Below are positions 1 to 11,599 of a stretch of DNA of 64,000 nt, piece after piece. The translations under genes and the position numbers were made by a program. Each line of letters starts with the position of its first letter. The first letter of the stretch is position 1. This stretch comes from Ziziphus jujuba (lineage: Eukaryota > Streptophyta > Magnoliopsida > Rosales > Rhamnaceae), in contig NC_083388.1 of assembly GCF_031755915.1 (NCBI RefSeq), positions 1,867,501-1,931,500 of the forward strand, read 5' to 3'. Below the pieces are notes generated by a model. That model was not told the origin of the DNA. It made no database searches and saw only the letters and a list, made by a program, of their open reading frames with translations.

Positions 1-162
1 CCTTTTGTTTTTGTTTTTTTGTTTTTTTTTTTTATGTTTTTATTTTATTTTATATAATTTTAATTTAATCTTTTTTAATATTTATAAATGGCATATCCCT
101 CTATCTTGGTTTTCCATGTTGCAAACAAAGAACTATAGTCTCTTTATACTTGAAGAAGTATT

Positions 163-169
163 TATAAAA
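163..169 (+). promoter_or_regulatory. Candidate TATA box of the calmodulin-like gene
   Basis: TATAAAA lies 96 bases before the ATG at 265, a normal distance for a plant core promoter with a short leader. Poly-T and AT-rich DNA precede it. The region is AT-rich throughout, so position is the main support. Confidence 0.45.
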
Positions 170-264
170 ACCATATAATCGATTTCGTTTTGCTTTATTT
201 CCTAGTTAAACATTGAATAGAACACACATTCCATTTGCTCTGGCTCCCAAAACACCAATCAACC

Positions 265-843
265 ATGGCCGACTTATTATCTGAAGAACAAATGAATGAG
301 ATCAAAGAGGCCTTCAACATCTTCAACAAGGATGGCAGTGGTCTTCTATCTCATCTCCCTCTCTATCTTTTGATTAACTTCTATAAATCTCTATAAATTC
401 CAATATAATATTCTGAGATTGTTGAATATATACATATATATATTATATTAATTATACATATTTTTTGGCCTGGTTGTATTAGAGCCAGCGAGCTTGGGAA
501 TGCTATGCGGACTCTAGGCCTAAGTCCTACAGAGGCAGAGCTTCAAGAAATGGTGAATTATGGGGATGTGGATGAGAATGGTACAATTGCCTTTTCAGAC
601 TTCGCTCAAATAGTTGCTCGAAAGCAGAACAGTGCTGCTGAGGAAGAGCTCAAGGAAGCTTTCAGTGTGTTCGACAGAGATCAAAACGGCTTCATTTCCG
701 CGGCTGAGCTTCGACATGTTATGGCAAATATTCGTGAGAAGCTAACTGAAGAGGAAATTAATGAGATGGTTAATAAGGCTGATACTGATGGGGATGGCCA
801 AATCAACTACAAAGATTTTGTCGAAGTTATAATGGCCAAGTAA
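265..843 (+). CDS. Calmodulin-like protein, four EF-hands, two exons
   Basis: Ca2+ sensor of the calmodulin/CML family. Exon 1 is 265-340 ([17 protein letters not shown]..., 25 codons plus one base, donor GT at 341). Exon 2 ends with TAA at 841-843. Four EF loops can be read: EF1 begins NKDGSG, EF2 is [14 protein letters not shown]3 is [12 protein letters not shown] and EF4 is [12 protein letters not shown]. Position 1 of EF1 is Asn instead of Asp, and position 12 of EF2 and EF4 is Asp instead of Glu, so it is a divergent CaM-like protein. The protein ends in MAK like calmodulin. The intron sits in the EF1 Gly codon, where plant calmodulin genes usually carry theirs. Oddity: the reading that restores a full EF1 loop (GCIRASE) and 148 residues starts exon 2 at 473, after TG rather than AG. 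The first phase-compatible AG gives exon 2 from 485, 144 residues and a loop short of four residues. Family assignment is secure; the splice site is not. Confidence 0.88.
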
Positions 844-1913
844 GTAACCAACCTCTCTGTATATTTATATCAAGTTTCAAATTTTTATTTACTGGGTAAC
901 TGAACCTAGTTTGATGTAATTAGGGATAATATATCCCACAAACTTAAAACAGAAAAACTTGGTTTGCTTGTTTGTCTCTTTTCTTGCCTCTATTTTTTCT
1001 CTTTTTTTTCGTTGGTAGTAATATGTACTTGTTTTATGTTTGTTTGAACTTTGATTCATATTTATAATAGGATACTAATTGTTTGGTAGTGTATCTAATA
1101 AATTTAGTATTTTTTTTTTCTATCAAGTATTATGAAATATGAACCTAGAAACAATGGTTAATTTTTGTTTTTTGGATAACAATTATTGTTATAGTATACC
1201 AGAGTTTTTGTTTACCTTTGTTGTATGGAGCTTCTCATGGCTTTATGACCATTTACTTCTCTTGTTTTCTTTTCTTCCTCTTATAATATGCTTTTAAAAA
1301 TAACTCTGCAATTTTCTGTCTCATCATTCTGTGTTAAACAAAAAAATAAAATAAAAAAATACCTATTTTGTATCTTCATTGTACTTCCACTTCTTTTTTT
1401 ACCCTAAATATTACTCCACTGTATTTGATAATTTGTTTCTTCTATTTTGTTTTTCCTCTATATCACATGGTTATGATTTTTGTATTTTTTTTTTTTTTTT
1501 TAGAGTTGTTAATTACATATGCTCAATATATTTGGTATATACAATAACTAACAAATAAAATGCCATTAAAAACAAAAATAATATTTGAGACCAACAAACC
1601 AACTGTTGTCAAATATATATATATATATATATATATATGAATATCTCGCATCTCATATATTCTTGACGCAAAAATTAAAAATAAACAAAATTGTCAGTGA
1701 TCAATCACTCTCTAGAAGTTGGGTATTTTTTTTTTTTTTTAAGAAAAAAATGGGGTATTTTCAATGGTAAGAATTCGGAATATTATCACCATGTTTAAGA
1801 TTTGTCCATTATCTAGTAATCTTCACTTTCTCATTTTTTATCCTCATAAGTGGTGAGAATTAGGAATATAAACTTTTTCTCATAAAAAAATGTGGAATTC
1901 GCACAGGTGGTCT

Positions 1914-1950
<37 letters not shown>

Positions 1951-4685
1951 AGGCCCCAAATTTATTGAAAAGTGAAATTCTTTGCTTTTTTAGATTGTAT
2001 AAAATGAAATTCTACCCTACGACGTACACTAATTTGCACTTTTTTATTTCTTGAATGAATGTGATCGATAATGATCTTTGGAAGACAGTATAAAAGGTAT
2101 ATAAATAGATAGATCATTTCACCAAAAAAATATATGTACATGTATATATATATATATATATATAGATAGATCAGTCAGAAGAGTATTCTCACAAATGGTA
2201 AATAGAATTAGAGAATACGGATCTCAATCTTTACAAGAAATAATAGAAAATCTATAGATTCATATGCCTTTCTTATTTTTTGTTGGTTGGGCCGGGAGAC
2301 ACTTTGTTACATAGATGTGTAAAGAAAATACATTTATTTTGGTTTTTGAATTAATTTTCTTATCATTCATCCTCAACCTCTTTTTTTTTTTTTTTAATCT
2401 TTTCCGAGAGGCTATATGTATTCTTCCTCAAACACCTTCATAAGTTTCTATACTTTATTTTCTTTTGTTACTTATATAAGAAAAAGAATCGAGAACTCAT
2501 GACTATATTAACTTATACCAAATTTTATTGCATGCATAGCACTTACATACCTTTAATTTTCTTCGTTTTTTATGTTTTATTTTATTTTCATTAGGTTATC
2601 ATTTTAAGGATTTTAAATTTATGACTGTTCTAATTTGATAATTGAATGTACTATCCACATCTTGAATTTAGGTATTAATAAGCTAGATTTCTTACCAAAT
2701 CAATAATTTTTTTCACGAGTAAAAATTGGTTTTGGTTTTGAATGTACAAACACCTCACCCATCCTCAATTTTCTCTTTCTGAAATTAATTTTTAACATAT
2801 TTCTGATTGAGATTCTCAAACTTTTTTTTTATAATCATTATAATAGAAATGATTAAACCTAAATTTTTTTGAGTTTGGTGATGAATAACAGAAGAAGGCA
2901 AAAGAAATTTGAAGAGAAGAGCAAGGGAAGCACTTATTGGAAAGAAGGAAATGGCAAGAGCAGCAATAAACCCCAAGTTAAACAACGTTGTCCAATCCTC
3001 TAAATTCAATTATTACAAATATATGGTTCCCAATATCATGATAATTGTATATTATTTGGGTTTTACCCATTAAGATACATCATATCAAAATGGACCGAAT
3101 TTTCTACTTGTATAAGCTTGTGATTTTAATTTCCGATATAATAAAAAACGTGATTAATATCTTTGCCTTTCTATTTGTTGCAACCACTTTCAGCTTCAGC
3201 TGCACTATAAAAATTTAATTCTACAGGAAACAAAAAAAGTTACTGTAAAACCAACTACTTGCACGTTCTTTTTTTGACTTTAAAACAACAACCAAAACTT
3301 TTTTGAGGGGGAAAAAAAAAAAAAACACAAAAAAACAGAAGAATTTTCTGTTGCTCATCAAGTCTGAGTTGGAGTATAAATAAAGTGAAGGTGTGGGAAA
3401 ATTACACGTTTGATCACTTTTTCATATTAACCTCGTGTGTATTTCAATTTTTCACCTATAGTACACCTTCAACCTTCATTTTGGTTTAGTCAACCCGAGC
3501 AAAAATTGAAATGACAAATTTACCCTTTTATACTTCCAACTAGGCGTTTACTTTAATTGGCTAATTTTTTATTTTATTTTTTTTCATATCCAAACAATAC
3601 TAGTAATATTTATATTATAGAAATTAGAAGGAAACCAGGACACCAAGACAATTAAAAGAAAACAAACAAGACAATGAACTCACTGTCAAGCACTTACTTT
3701 CATCACTGTGAAAGGATATTTTTGTCATTGTAGCCAGAAATTTAACACCGTTAACTACCATTATGCATTAGGAGCAATAGTGATTGAAAAAATTTACAAT
3801 TTAAAAGCATGAAACATAATAAAAATTTGCAAAATAATGATAATAATAAAACAAAAAATAGCATAAAACAAACTTTTTCAAAAAAAGAAGACGTAGTATA
3901 TAAAATAAAACCCAAATCCACATAAAAAAAAAAAGAAAAAAAAAAAAAGAAGAATGAAAAAGAAAGCGGCGATTGTTCTTTTAGAGAAAACGGGGCGCCC
4001 CGTTCCACGGACCCTGGTGTCAATAACAACGGCATAAAAAAATATAAAAAATAAAATAAAAATGAAAACCTGTGGGTACAGGCCCAAGCGGGACCCACCT
4101 CCCGTCATGGTTTTCATGTTTATCCAGCCAACAATTCTACCGGATAAACTCACGCGAGCAAAAGCAACCAAAAGCGTCTGATATTACCTACGGGTGGGTC
4201 CCCCACAACATACCCCCTGATCTAATCTATCCACGCACGCACCCATCTCTCTCTCTCTCTCTCTCTATCTATCTGCAAATATTCTCACATATCAGATTTC
4301 GCGATCGGAGCCGGTCAACCGCGTTGTCTCACGTCGCTGCCGTGTCAGACTCTCAGTCGCCGAACCTAAACTCCGACTAACAAACAAACAAAAAAAAAAA
4401 AAAAAAAGAAGGAAAAACTCTAGCATCGGCTACCTTCCACCATCCACCACGGTCCCTTCCCTGCGTATTTCGTACGTATATATATTTATAATGTGTAGAT
4501 ATAATGTATAGATATATATGTATGTATATTATATGTATTTTATAGGTGAATAAAATAAGTTTTTTGAGTAGTTGGTGGATCTCTGTGAGGTGAGAGAGAG
4601 AGAGAGAGAGGGAAGGAGGCTTAAAAAGGAAACGCAGAGAAGAAATAGGTGGAGGAAAAAAAAAAAAAAAGAAAGGCTTTTGGCT
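844..4685. other. Intergenic AT-rich spacer
   Basis: No gene is supported here. It holds simple repeats: (AT)n at 1612-1638, a poly-T of over 30 bases at 1916-1948, and (TA)n at 2142-2164. A short hydrophobic reading frame on the minus strand (2785-3009) has no ATG at its head and is treated under findings. From about 4230 the sequence becomes pyrimidine-rich and less AT-rich, which fits the promoter and 5' leader of the SnRK1 beta gene downstream. Confidence 0.6.
4247..4266 (+). promoter_or_regulatory. CT-rich tract (Y-patch-like) upstream of SnRK1 beta gene
   Basis: A (CT)10 run lies about 420 bases before the ATG at 4686, with CACGTC-containing GC-richer DNA just after it and a GA run at 4592-4610. 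Pyrimidine patches of this kind mark plant core promoters and 5' leaders. No convincing TATA box was picked out. Confidence 0.3.
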
Positions 4686-7600
4686 ATGGGGAATGCCAAC
4701 GGTAGAGACGAAGGAGCCAATGGAAGGAACGGTGACGATGATAGTCTTAACGGAGGACGATCCAACGGCGATTTCGGGATGCGTGGCGGCTACGCGCCGG
4801 CTCCTCCTGGTCGCATGGCCTCTTCTGAGTTCATGGAAAACAACACTCCCCCTGGAAGTCCCAGACGCGCCGTTTCTCCGATCTTGTTCGGCTCTCAGGT
4901 TTTTTGCTTTATCTTTGTTCTTTTTCTATGTACGTATATGTGAATGTACGGTTTCTTAGTTCTCATGTATGATGGATTTCGTTTGGTTATCTGAATGCGA
5001 ATTTGATTGAAAATTTCAATGATCTTGGGAGTAGAAGCTTTTAGAGGGTTTACGAGATATATTTCGACTAAGTTTTAAAAGATATTGTTTGTATGATAGA
5101 GCTATTATGATGTACAAATAGTTATAGAAGGAAATGAATCAACTAATATGGAAATTGCATTCATTTTTCAGTGTTCCTTATCACCATTGTATATCCTTAT
5201 AGTCCATGCTTCCTCCTTTTATAGTTTGAAAAATGGTCATGCAAAGCTTTAGATAGAAAAAGGAAATGTTACATATAAAAATAAAAATGGGATTGAATTT
5301 TGTTGAATATTTGTACGTTAATTTCAGTGTTATGCGACTTTCTTACATCTTAGTTGTGGTTCCATGTTAGACTGTTGCTTTCTTTCAATGTGAGAACTTT
5401 CATTTGTCTAGTGTTGCAGTGCTTGGCTAGCTTAGCTTATTGATTGGGTCTAAATTTTACAGATGTCACACATTTGTTCATAGTAACTTTCATTTGTCTA
5501 GTGTTGCAGTGCTTGGCTAGCTTAGCTTATTGATTGGGTCTAAATTTTACAGATGTCACACATTTGTTCATAGTTTACAGGATATGATGTCAGTCAATGT
5601 TATGCGGCTTCCATGCAGCTTAGTTGTGGTTCCATGTAAGTCTGATGCTTCATTTTAATACGAGAACCTTTGCTTGTCAAATGTAGAGTGCTTATTTATT
5701 TTACTTCGTTGATTGGCAAATCCATGCCACATGCATGTGTTTCTGGAATTTTCTCTAGTGAATACACTATTTGCCATTTGAATGTCGATAGGAAGTATAA
5801 TAGCTCACTATTCTCGTTTTTGTCTATATAGCAAGATAGAGTGGTAAACAATTCCCCTTTAGCATTGGCGTGTCAATATTTGCATGGATCGGAACTTGTG
5901 TAACAGAGAATATCCCCCCCTTTTTTTTTTCTTTTTTTTTTTTTTTTTGGTGAATATATATTGTATGAGTAAGTGAAAGAAAATTAGCTAATTTGGCCTT
6001 ATTATTAAGTTTGTCCCTTTAGCAATTAAATTGAGCTGCTATCTTGCACGGTAGAGTAACATTGTTTTTGCTTTTAATTAGGACTTTGACAAAATTAAAA
6101 AAATTATCAAGAGGGATAAGAGTAAAAACCCTGAATTCTGGTAATATGCTTCTTTGTCTATACTATTGTTATATATGCATGCGTCAAATTCAGTACTTGT
6201 TCTCTTTGAATCAATTCTATTTTCTTCTTTTCAATGAGTTCGCTTGAGTATGAATTGTTAAGTTTAATAATTTTATTAGTCAAGTATTGAATTCTTTCCT
6301 TTTGCTTGCCTTGTCTAATAAATAAACTGGTCGCAGATTCATATCTTGTGAAATAAAAGGCGTTAAAGATGTTCTTGTGCCTCAGTGTTTAGTAGACAAT
6401 AATACTATAATTCTTAGGAAAATATTCTGGAATCTTTAATTAATATATCTTTCTATCATTTAATTTTCTGAAAAATTGTAATTCTTCTAGGGTGAAGGAT
6501 TTTATATTTGGTCATACAAATGCCTATCTGCTTTTAATTACTTTTTTACTGATTGTTTGATGCAACTGTAATCATAATTTTTTCCCATTTATGTCTCTTA
6601 GTTGGTCACTCTTAAATCTTAATATTAGTTGATATGGCATAAAGAAGAGCTGACTCTTGTTGTGGATTTGTCCGAGCTGAAGTGATTAATTATCATGTTG
6701 TATGATTTTATTCTCTTTAACCAAAATAAACAGTCAGTTGAGTAATCTAGTTGATAGATCTTAAGTGTACCTTGTGTGTTTATTTTATTGAACCTGGTTA
6801 TGTTTGAATTTTGAGTTTTTGGGATTTCAAATAGTTTTCATCATATCTTTGGGTGCCTTAGCTTTAATGAGTACAATTCAACTCACTGATGATTGTGTGA
6901 AGGATCCATTTTACTGTACAACTTTGTTTTTCTCTTGCTTGATTTTAAATTTCTTGACTAAGGGATGGCTACGTGTACCATTGTCAACCAACCACCCAGT
7001 TTTGCACACAGTGGATAAGCTTCATTTCATATTTTTAATGGAAGTTCAATTGTCATCACTCTGGAGACCAAAGAATACTCCATGTGGTTTGTGTGGGATT
7101 TGATTCTGGTCTACCGGCACAAGTGTACTATCAAACTGAAAGGAAGTGTTTTCGGTTGGCGGGTTCAGCCCTATGAAACTTGGATACTCCAAAACCATCT
7201 GATCCATAATAGCTATGTAAGGAATACAATTCGAAAGGCAGAGAGACATTATATATGTACATTCTAATGCTCAGGGTGTTTCCTAATGCTCAGGGTGTTT
7301 CCCACAAATGGTAAACTAGGGAACATGTTCTTATATGTGGGGAGTATGCTTGTGAGATAACCGGTCCAGAAGTAAAAAGTTGTTTTTTTGGACATTGAAT
7401 ATAGAAAAATTGTATTTTCCTTGTTTGATTTGATTCTTTTGTTTCTTTTTGGTAATAGATTTGATTCTTTTGTAGTACTGTATAACAGTGATGAGCCAAA
7501 TAGGAAAGCATAAAACATAGATCTAAGTATTACATTTTATTACTTTCAAGTATATTTATTTAATGCTTAATAGACATAGCTGCCATTTCAACATATCAGT

Positions 7601-8853
7601 AATTTGCTTTATATAGTATATAAATATTGGTGCAATGGTCTTCATAGTTTCAGTGCAGGCTGGTGAGAAGTGTTGAAGGGAAATTAATAGTTGTCTCCTG
7701 TTGAGTGATTTAGGGGAATGGCCGGTTACCTTGACCTGTAGATGGAAATATCTTAATAGGATTTGAAAATAGTTGGCTTATGCATGTTTGCAGGTTCCAG
7801 TAGCTCCATTGCGAAGGGGTGATGGATCTCCCTTGTACCCTCAAATGTGGCAGAACAATTCTCGTGATGCTGGTGATTCTCCTCCAGAGCGAGGAATTCC
7901 TACCATGATTACATGGAGCTATGATGGTAGCAATGTTGCTGTGGAGGGATCTTGGGATAACTGGAACTCTAGGTAACCGTTTTACCATTCATGATGAACA
8001 AGAACTCAATAATGCTTGTTGAGAATGCTTGTTGAGACATATGAACTGCTATTTCAGTGGCTGGAAAATTTTGTATCTGCAACAACCATGCTAAAAGTTA
8101 TTATACCTGTGTTTCGCAGGAGAACATTGCAGAGATCTGGTAAAGATTTTGCAGTTCTCATGGTCCTGCCATCTGGTTTATACCACTATAAGTTCATTGT
8201 TGATGGTGAATCGAGATACATCCCAGAACTTCCCTTTGAAGCTGATGAGATGGGTCGTATCTGTAATCTTCTTGATGTTCATGTATGTACTTTATCATAC
8301 ATTGTCACTGCTCTTTTTTTTTCCTTCTCCCACGGTTTTGATTTTCCTAGTGTGCAAGTTAAGTTAACAAGGCACCTTAAGCAGTCAAATAATGTGTAAA
8401 TATCTTATACCTGCCATACATGAGCCGCATAACCATCTGCTTTTTGTTTCTTTTTATTTGAGGTGTGAATTTATTGAGGTGGACTGTCGTAATGCATTTA
8501 TTAAAACGAGATCAATCCTTCTATGCTTTTTGTAGGATTATGTGCCAGAAATCCTTGATAGTGTAGCCGAGTTTGATGTACCATCATCTCCTGACTCTAC
8601 CTACAGTCAAGCATTTCCATCCGAGGAAGATTTTGCGAAAGAGCCAGCGATTGTTCCATCCCAGCTCAATCTAACCGTCCTTGGTATGGAGAATTCAGAT
8701 GAGGCTTCTTCTTCGAAGCCCCAACATGTTGTACTCAACCACCTCTTTATGGAGAAAGGATGGCCCTCCCAATCTGTGGTTGCGTTGGGTTTAACTCATA
8801 GGTTTGAATCCAAATATGTCACTGTTGTCCTCTACAAACCACTCAAAAAGTAA
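4686..8853 (+). CDS. KINB1: SNF1-related kinase (SnRK1) regulatory subunit beta-1-like, four exons
   Basis: Beta scaffold subunit of the SnRK1 energy-sensing kinase complex. Exons: 4686-4898, 7794-7972, 8120-8282, 8536-8853, all with GT/AG borders, joining to 290 codons plus stop. The protein starts MGNANG, an N-myristoylation start (Gly2) that would anchor it to membranes. The N-terminal 70 residues are disordered and rich in Gly, Asn and Ser. A CBM48 glycogen-binding-type domain spans about residues 105-185 (GIPTMITW, VEGSWDNW, LPSGLYHYKFIVDG). The C-terminal ASC domain, about 205-290, carries KPQHVVLNHL, SQSVVALGLTHRF and YVTVVLYKPLKK and binds the alpha and gamma subunits. Oddity: the family's usual second Trp after IVDGE is Ser (codon TCG) at residue 162. 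Intron 1 is 2.9 kb and contains a 90-bp tandem duplication. Beta-1 versus beta-2 type was judged from remembered family sequences. Confidence 0.94.
5395..5574. repeat. Perfect 90-bp tandem duplication in SnRK1 beta intron 1
   Basis: Bases 5395-5484 are repeated without change at 5485-5574. A diverged third relative of the surrounding stretch (TTAGTTGTGGTTCCATG and what follows) is recognisable at about 5595-5690 against 5326-5440, so this part of the intron has been duplicated more than once. Confidence 0.9.
7264..7301. repeat. 19-bp perfect tandem repeat in intron 1
   Basis: The unit CTAATGCTCAGGGTGTTTC occurs twice head to tail inside SnRK1 beta intron 1. The surrounding 6.9-7.3 kb has less AT-rich composition than the rest of the intron and may be an old insertion, but I recognise no element. 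Confidence 0.8.
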
Positions 8854-8876
8854 ATCCCACCTTTTTTTTCTTTTCT

Positions 8877-8912
<36 letters not shown>

Positions 8913-10900
8913 TTTGGGTCCTTGATCTCAACTCTGTAAAGATGACTTTAGAAATGTATTTTCCACTCGTGCTGTGAAAGTACATTTGCTTAATGGAACG
9001 GGTTTAGCAGTCTTAACTCTTGTCAATGTTCTTTTTCTTTTTTTAAGTAAACTCGTTCTCGTTGTTATGTTGTAATGCAATTTTAGATAATTTTTTAGTG
9101 ATTTTGCTTCATCGAAATTTTCCTTCCTTCAAATTACGAAAAGCAATTTGCCTCAATATCCTTTTTATGCGGGATATGGAGTGGGAACATACTAAATCAA
9201 ACATACAAGCAGTTATATAAATTTATTTAGAAAGAAATATATATATTGAAATTTAATTATGTGATTTCTTTTTTCTACCAATATCAACAAATGTGAGTGA
9301 ATCTCTCTTTTATCTCAAAAAAAAAAAAAAAAAATGGAGGCAAATGGACAACATATCAGAAAATTTATTATATATGCTTGAAATTTCAAAATTGCTGGTT
9401 CCATTTGAGCTCTATTGCACAAAATCCTCTGTTTATTTCGGTTCCTCTTGTAGAATATCTTTGTCTATATTTCAAATATGATTCCATTTTGATAAAAGGT
9501 TAAGGAATGGCTCTGGAGGTATTCGGTCACGGTGATGTGGCTATGGTTTTGGATTTTTTTAAATTTATTTTCAAAATACATAAATTGGGAGTATAATGCA
9601 GAGGTTACCATATGGTCCATCTCTATTTTAAAAGGACAATGAACCACAATCTTGTCTGGGATTCTGGTCTCAAAATGATTCTCTTAAGTTTTACTTAACC
9701 GCTCCAAATCAAAGATACTAAAAAGAGAAGCAACCGAAGAACACAGATTTAAAAAACAGCCAAAATTAAAGTCCTTCAACGCACCAAAATAAATTGTGGA
9801 TTTCCACACTTCCTAACTAGCTACCTTTTGTAAAGAGCCAGTTAAAGAACATGGAAACAATTTTCATCCATCAAGTTGCATTTAACACATCTATTTCCCT
9901 TAGAGATCAACCTCCTTGGAAACAAATTCCAATTACAAGGTAAATGTCTAAGAAGACCTCTTGAGGAAAGGCAAACCTGCCTCAGTACCATCTACAACAA
10001 CTGGGTGTACCTTTTTTCCTTCTCTATACCATTGCTTGAAACATGAATTAAGTCTTAATTGTAGTTGCTAATGAGTTTGGTATCAGAATGGATATCACAT
10101 GTATAATATATCTACACCTTGACCAAGAAAGAAAAAATTGTATTAAAAATGTACACATATATTTATCCTACCTTGTAGAACTAGGAACTTGTGTTGCCGA
10201 GTTAGGCACCATACCCATGACAAGTGGTCTTTATCAAAATACGGTGATGGTTGTCACATAAGGCTCAAACAAGCCAACTGGTATGCTCGAATTCAATATA
10301 GCCATTAAACCAGTTGATTCTCCTACAAAGTCATTTAGGATTTGTGCCTGCCTTCCATTCCTTATGGGTTAGTTAGCCCAAAGAAATTCCTTTAAGCCCA
10401 TTATGGGACCAATATGGAAAGCCCATGATCTATAATGTCTAATTAAGTACAATTTTGACGTTAACATCAACTTATATAATAATTAAAATATAATATCATT
10501 GAAAATACACTGTGCAAGTACACGTAATCGAAGATTAAAAATATTCCCAAAAAAAAAAAAAAGTAATAATAATAATAAAATCAAAGAATAAAGAAACTAT
10601 TTAAAGAACAAACAACAAAACAAGTAGACAATAAGAAATCAGTTTTGGTGAATATTATAGATGAAAAGTTTATCGAAGCAAGAGATCGTGAGAGATCATA
10701 CAAATGTAGAACTTGCAGTAAACTAAACAGTATCATGAATTACACTTAAAAAACAAAAAAAAAAGGGTAAAATGGAGAACCACCCAATTAACAAAGACAC
10801 AAAACCAATCAATGTCTCCTCCTCCTCCTCCTCCTCCTCCCAAAATATCAATTTCTACTTGCATGCAAATCCATCATATTATTACAGGGCCCTGAACATG
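8854..10900. other. Convergent intergenic region with simple repeats
   Basis: This lies between the 3' ends of the SnRK1 beta gene (+) and the zinc-finger gene (-). It holds poly-T at about 8878-8907, poly-A at about 9317-9333, a LINE-like relic near 9.8 kb, and AT-rich sequence with (TAA)n at about 10563-10577. Otherwise I see nothing coding. Confidence 0.55.
9780..9960 (-). mobile_element. Eroded LINE fragment (reverse-transcriptase zinc-binding region)
   Basis: Read on the minus strand, one frame gives NLFPRRLISKGNRC, then CNLMDENCFHVL, a stop, and later a KCG-NPQFIL stretch. The order (Leu-Phe-x-Arg-Arg, Cys-x2-Cys, Glu-x-Cys-Phe-His) resembles the zf-RVT domain that ends plant LINE ORF2 proteins. 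Stops interrupt it, so it is a dead fragment. The match is by eye and short. Confidence 0.4.
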
Positions 10901-11563
10901 CTAATCATCATCATCATCCGGAAGCTCAGGTTGAATGTAGATCCCTTTACCTTTTCCATCATCGTCCTGCTGCATTTCTTTTTGGGGCTCATCACCTCCA
11001 TTATCTCCATGTGAATTAGCGGTAGATTGCTGCATGGCCACGGAGTCTGCCGCTGGGCCATCAAATTGGTGGTGGGAGGGCATGTGATCAGTCAAGTCCT
11101 GGATAGTAGAGAAGGAGGCGTTGCAGGCACAGCAATCGTAGGTCATACGAGGAGCTTCCAATCTTGCTTTCTTGGCGGATGGTTCTTCTTTAACTTCTTG
11201 GATGAGTCGGGAACCAGACGAAGCGACGTCGTGATTCATCCCCGTGAGCATCATTCTCATCAATGTGTCTGCAGCAGCTTGGGCACCAATTTTTCCTCTG
11301 CCTCTCTTGTCTTTTGGCCATTTCGTCGGAGGACCACTATCACCGCTTGTTGTTGCCGGAACTTCTTGAGACGATGACGAACCACCAGCTTCTGGTTGTT
11401 CCGTTGCAACGACGTCGTCTGAAGTAGCAGCAGCAGCAGCAGTAGTAGTATCATCCGCATTCTGAATCTGATCATTTTTTGCTTCTTCAACATTCTGCAT
11501 TTTGGGTGCCACAGGAGGAGAAGAACTAGTGCCTCTTGACTGGGTTTCCTGTTCCTTATCCAT
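10901..11563 (-). CDS. Single C2H2 zinc-finger protein, acidic tail, function unknown
   Basis: Single-exon frame of 220 residues with ATG at 11563. The N-terminal 80 residues are low-complexity (Ser, Thr, Ala runs from CAG/CTG-type repeats). A basic stretch KDKRGRGK lies at about 84-91 and a second KKAR at 131-134, both plausible nuclear-localisation signals. One canonical C2H2 finger uses C144, C147, H160 and H164 (spacing C-x2-C-x12-H-x3-H, with Phe and Leu core positions). The tail is acidic and ends in five Asp. The finger lacks the plant EAR-type QALGGH motif, so it is not an ordinary C2H2-ZAT factor. A nuclear nucleic-acid or protein-binding role is an inference. Immediately upstream of the ATG sits the four-copy repeat array at 11600-12370. 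Confidence 0.78.
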   Translation of the reverse strand: MDKEQETQSRGTSSSPPVAPKMQNVEEAKNDQIQNADDTTTAAAAATSDDVVATEQPEAGGSSSSQEVPATTSGDSGPPTKWPKDKRGRGKIGAQAAADTLMRMMLTGMNHDVASSGSRLIQEVKEEPSAKKARLEAPRMTYDCCACNASFSTIQDLTDHMPSHHQFDGPAADSVAMQQSTANSHGDNGGDEPQKEMQQDDDGKGKGIYIQPELPDDDDD

Positions 11564-11599
11564 ACTGAGAAAGATAAAAAGATCAAGTAAAAAGTAACT

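Noticed and set aside
6804..7103. 99-codon frame in SnRK1 beta intron 1
   Set aside because: No similarity, no splice context linking it to the gene, and composition like the rest of the intron.
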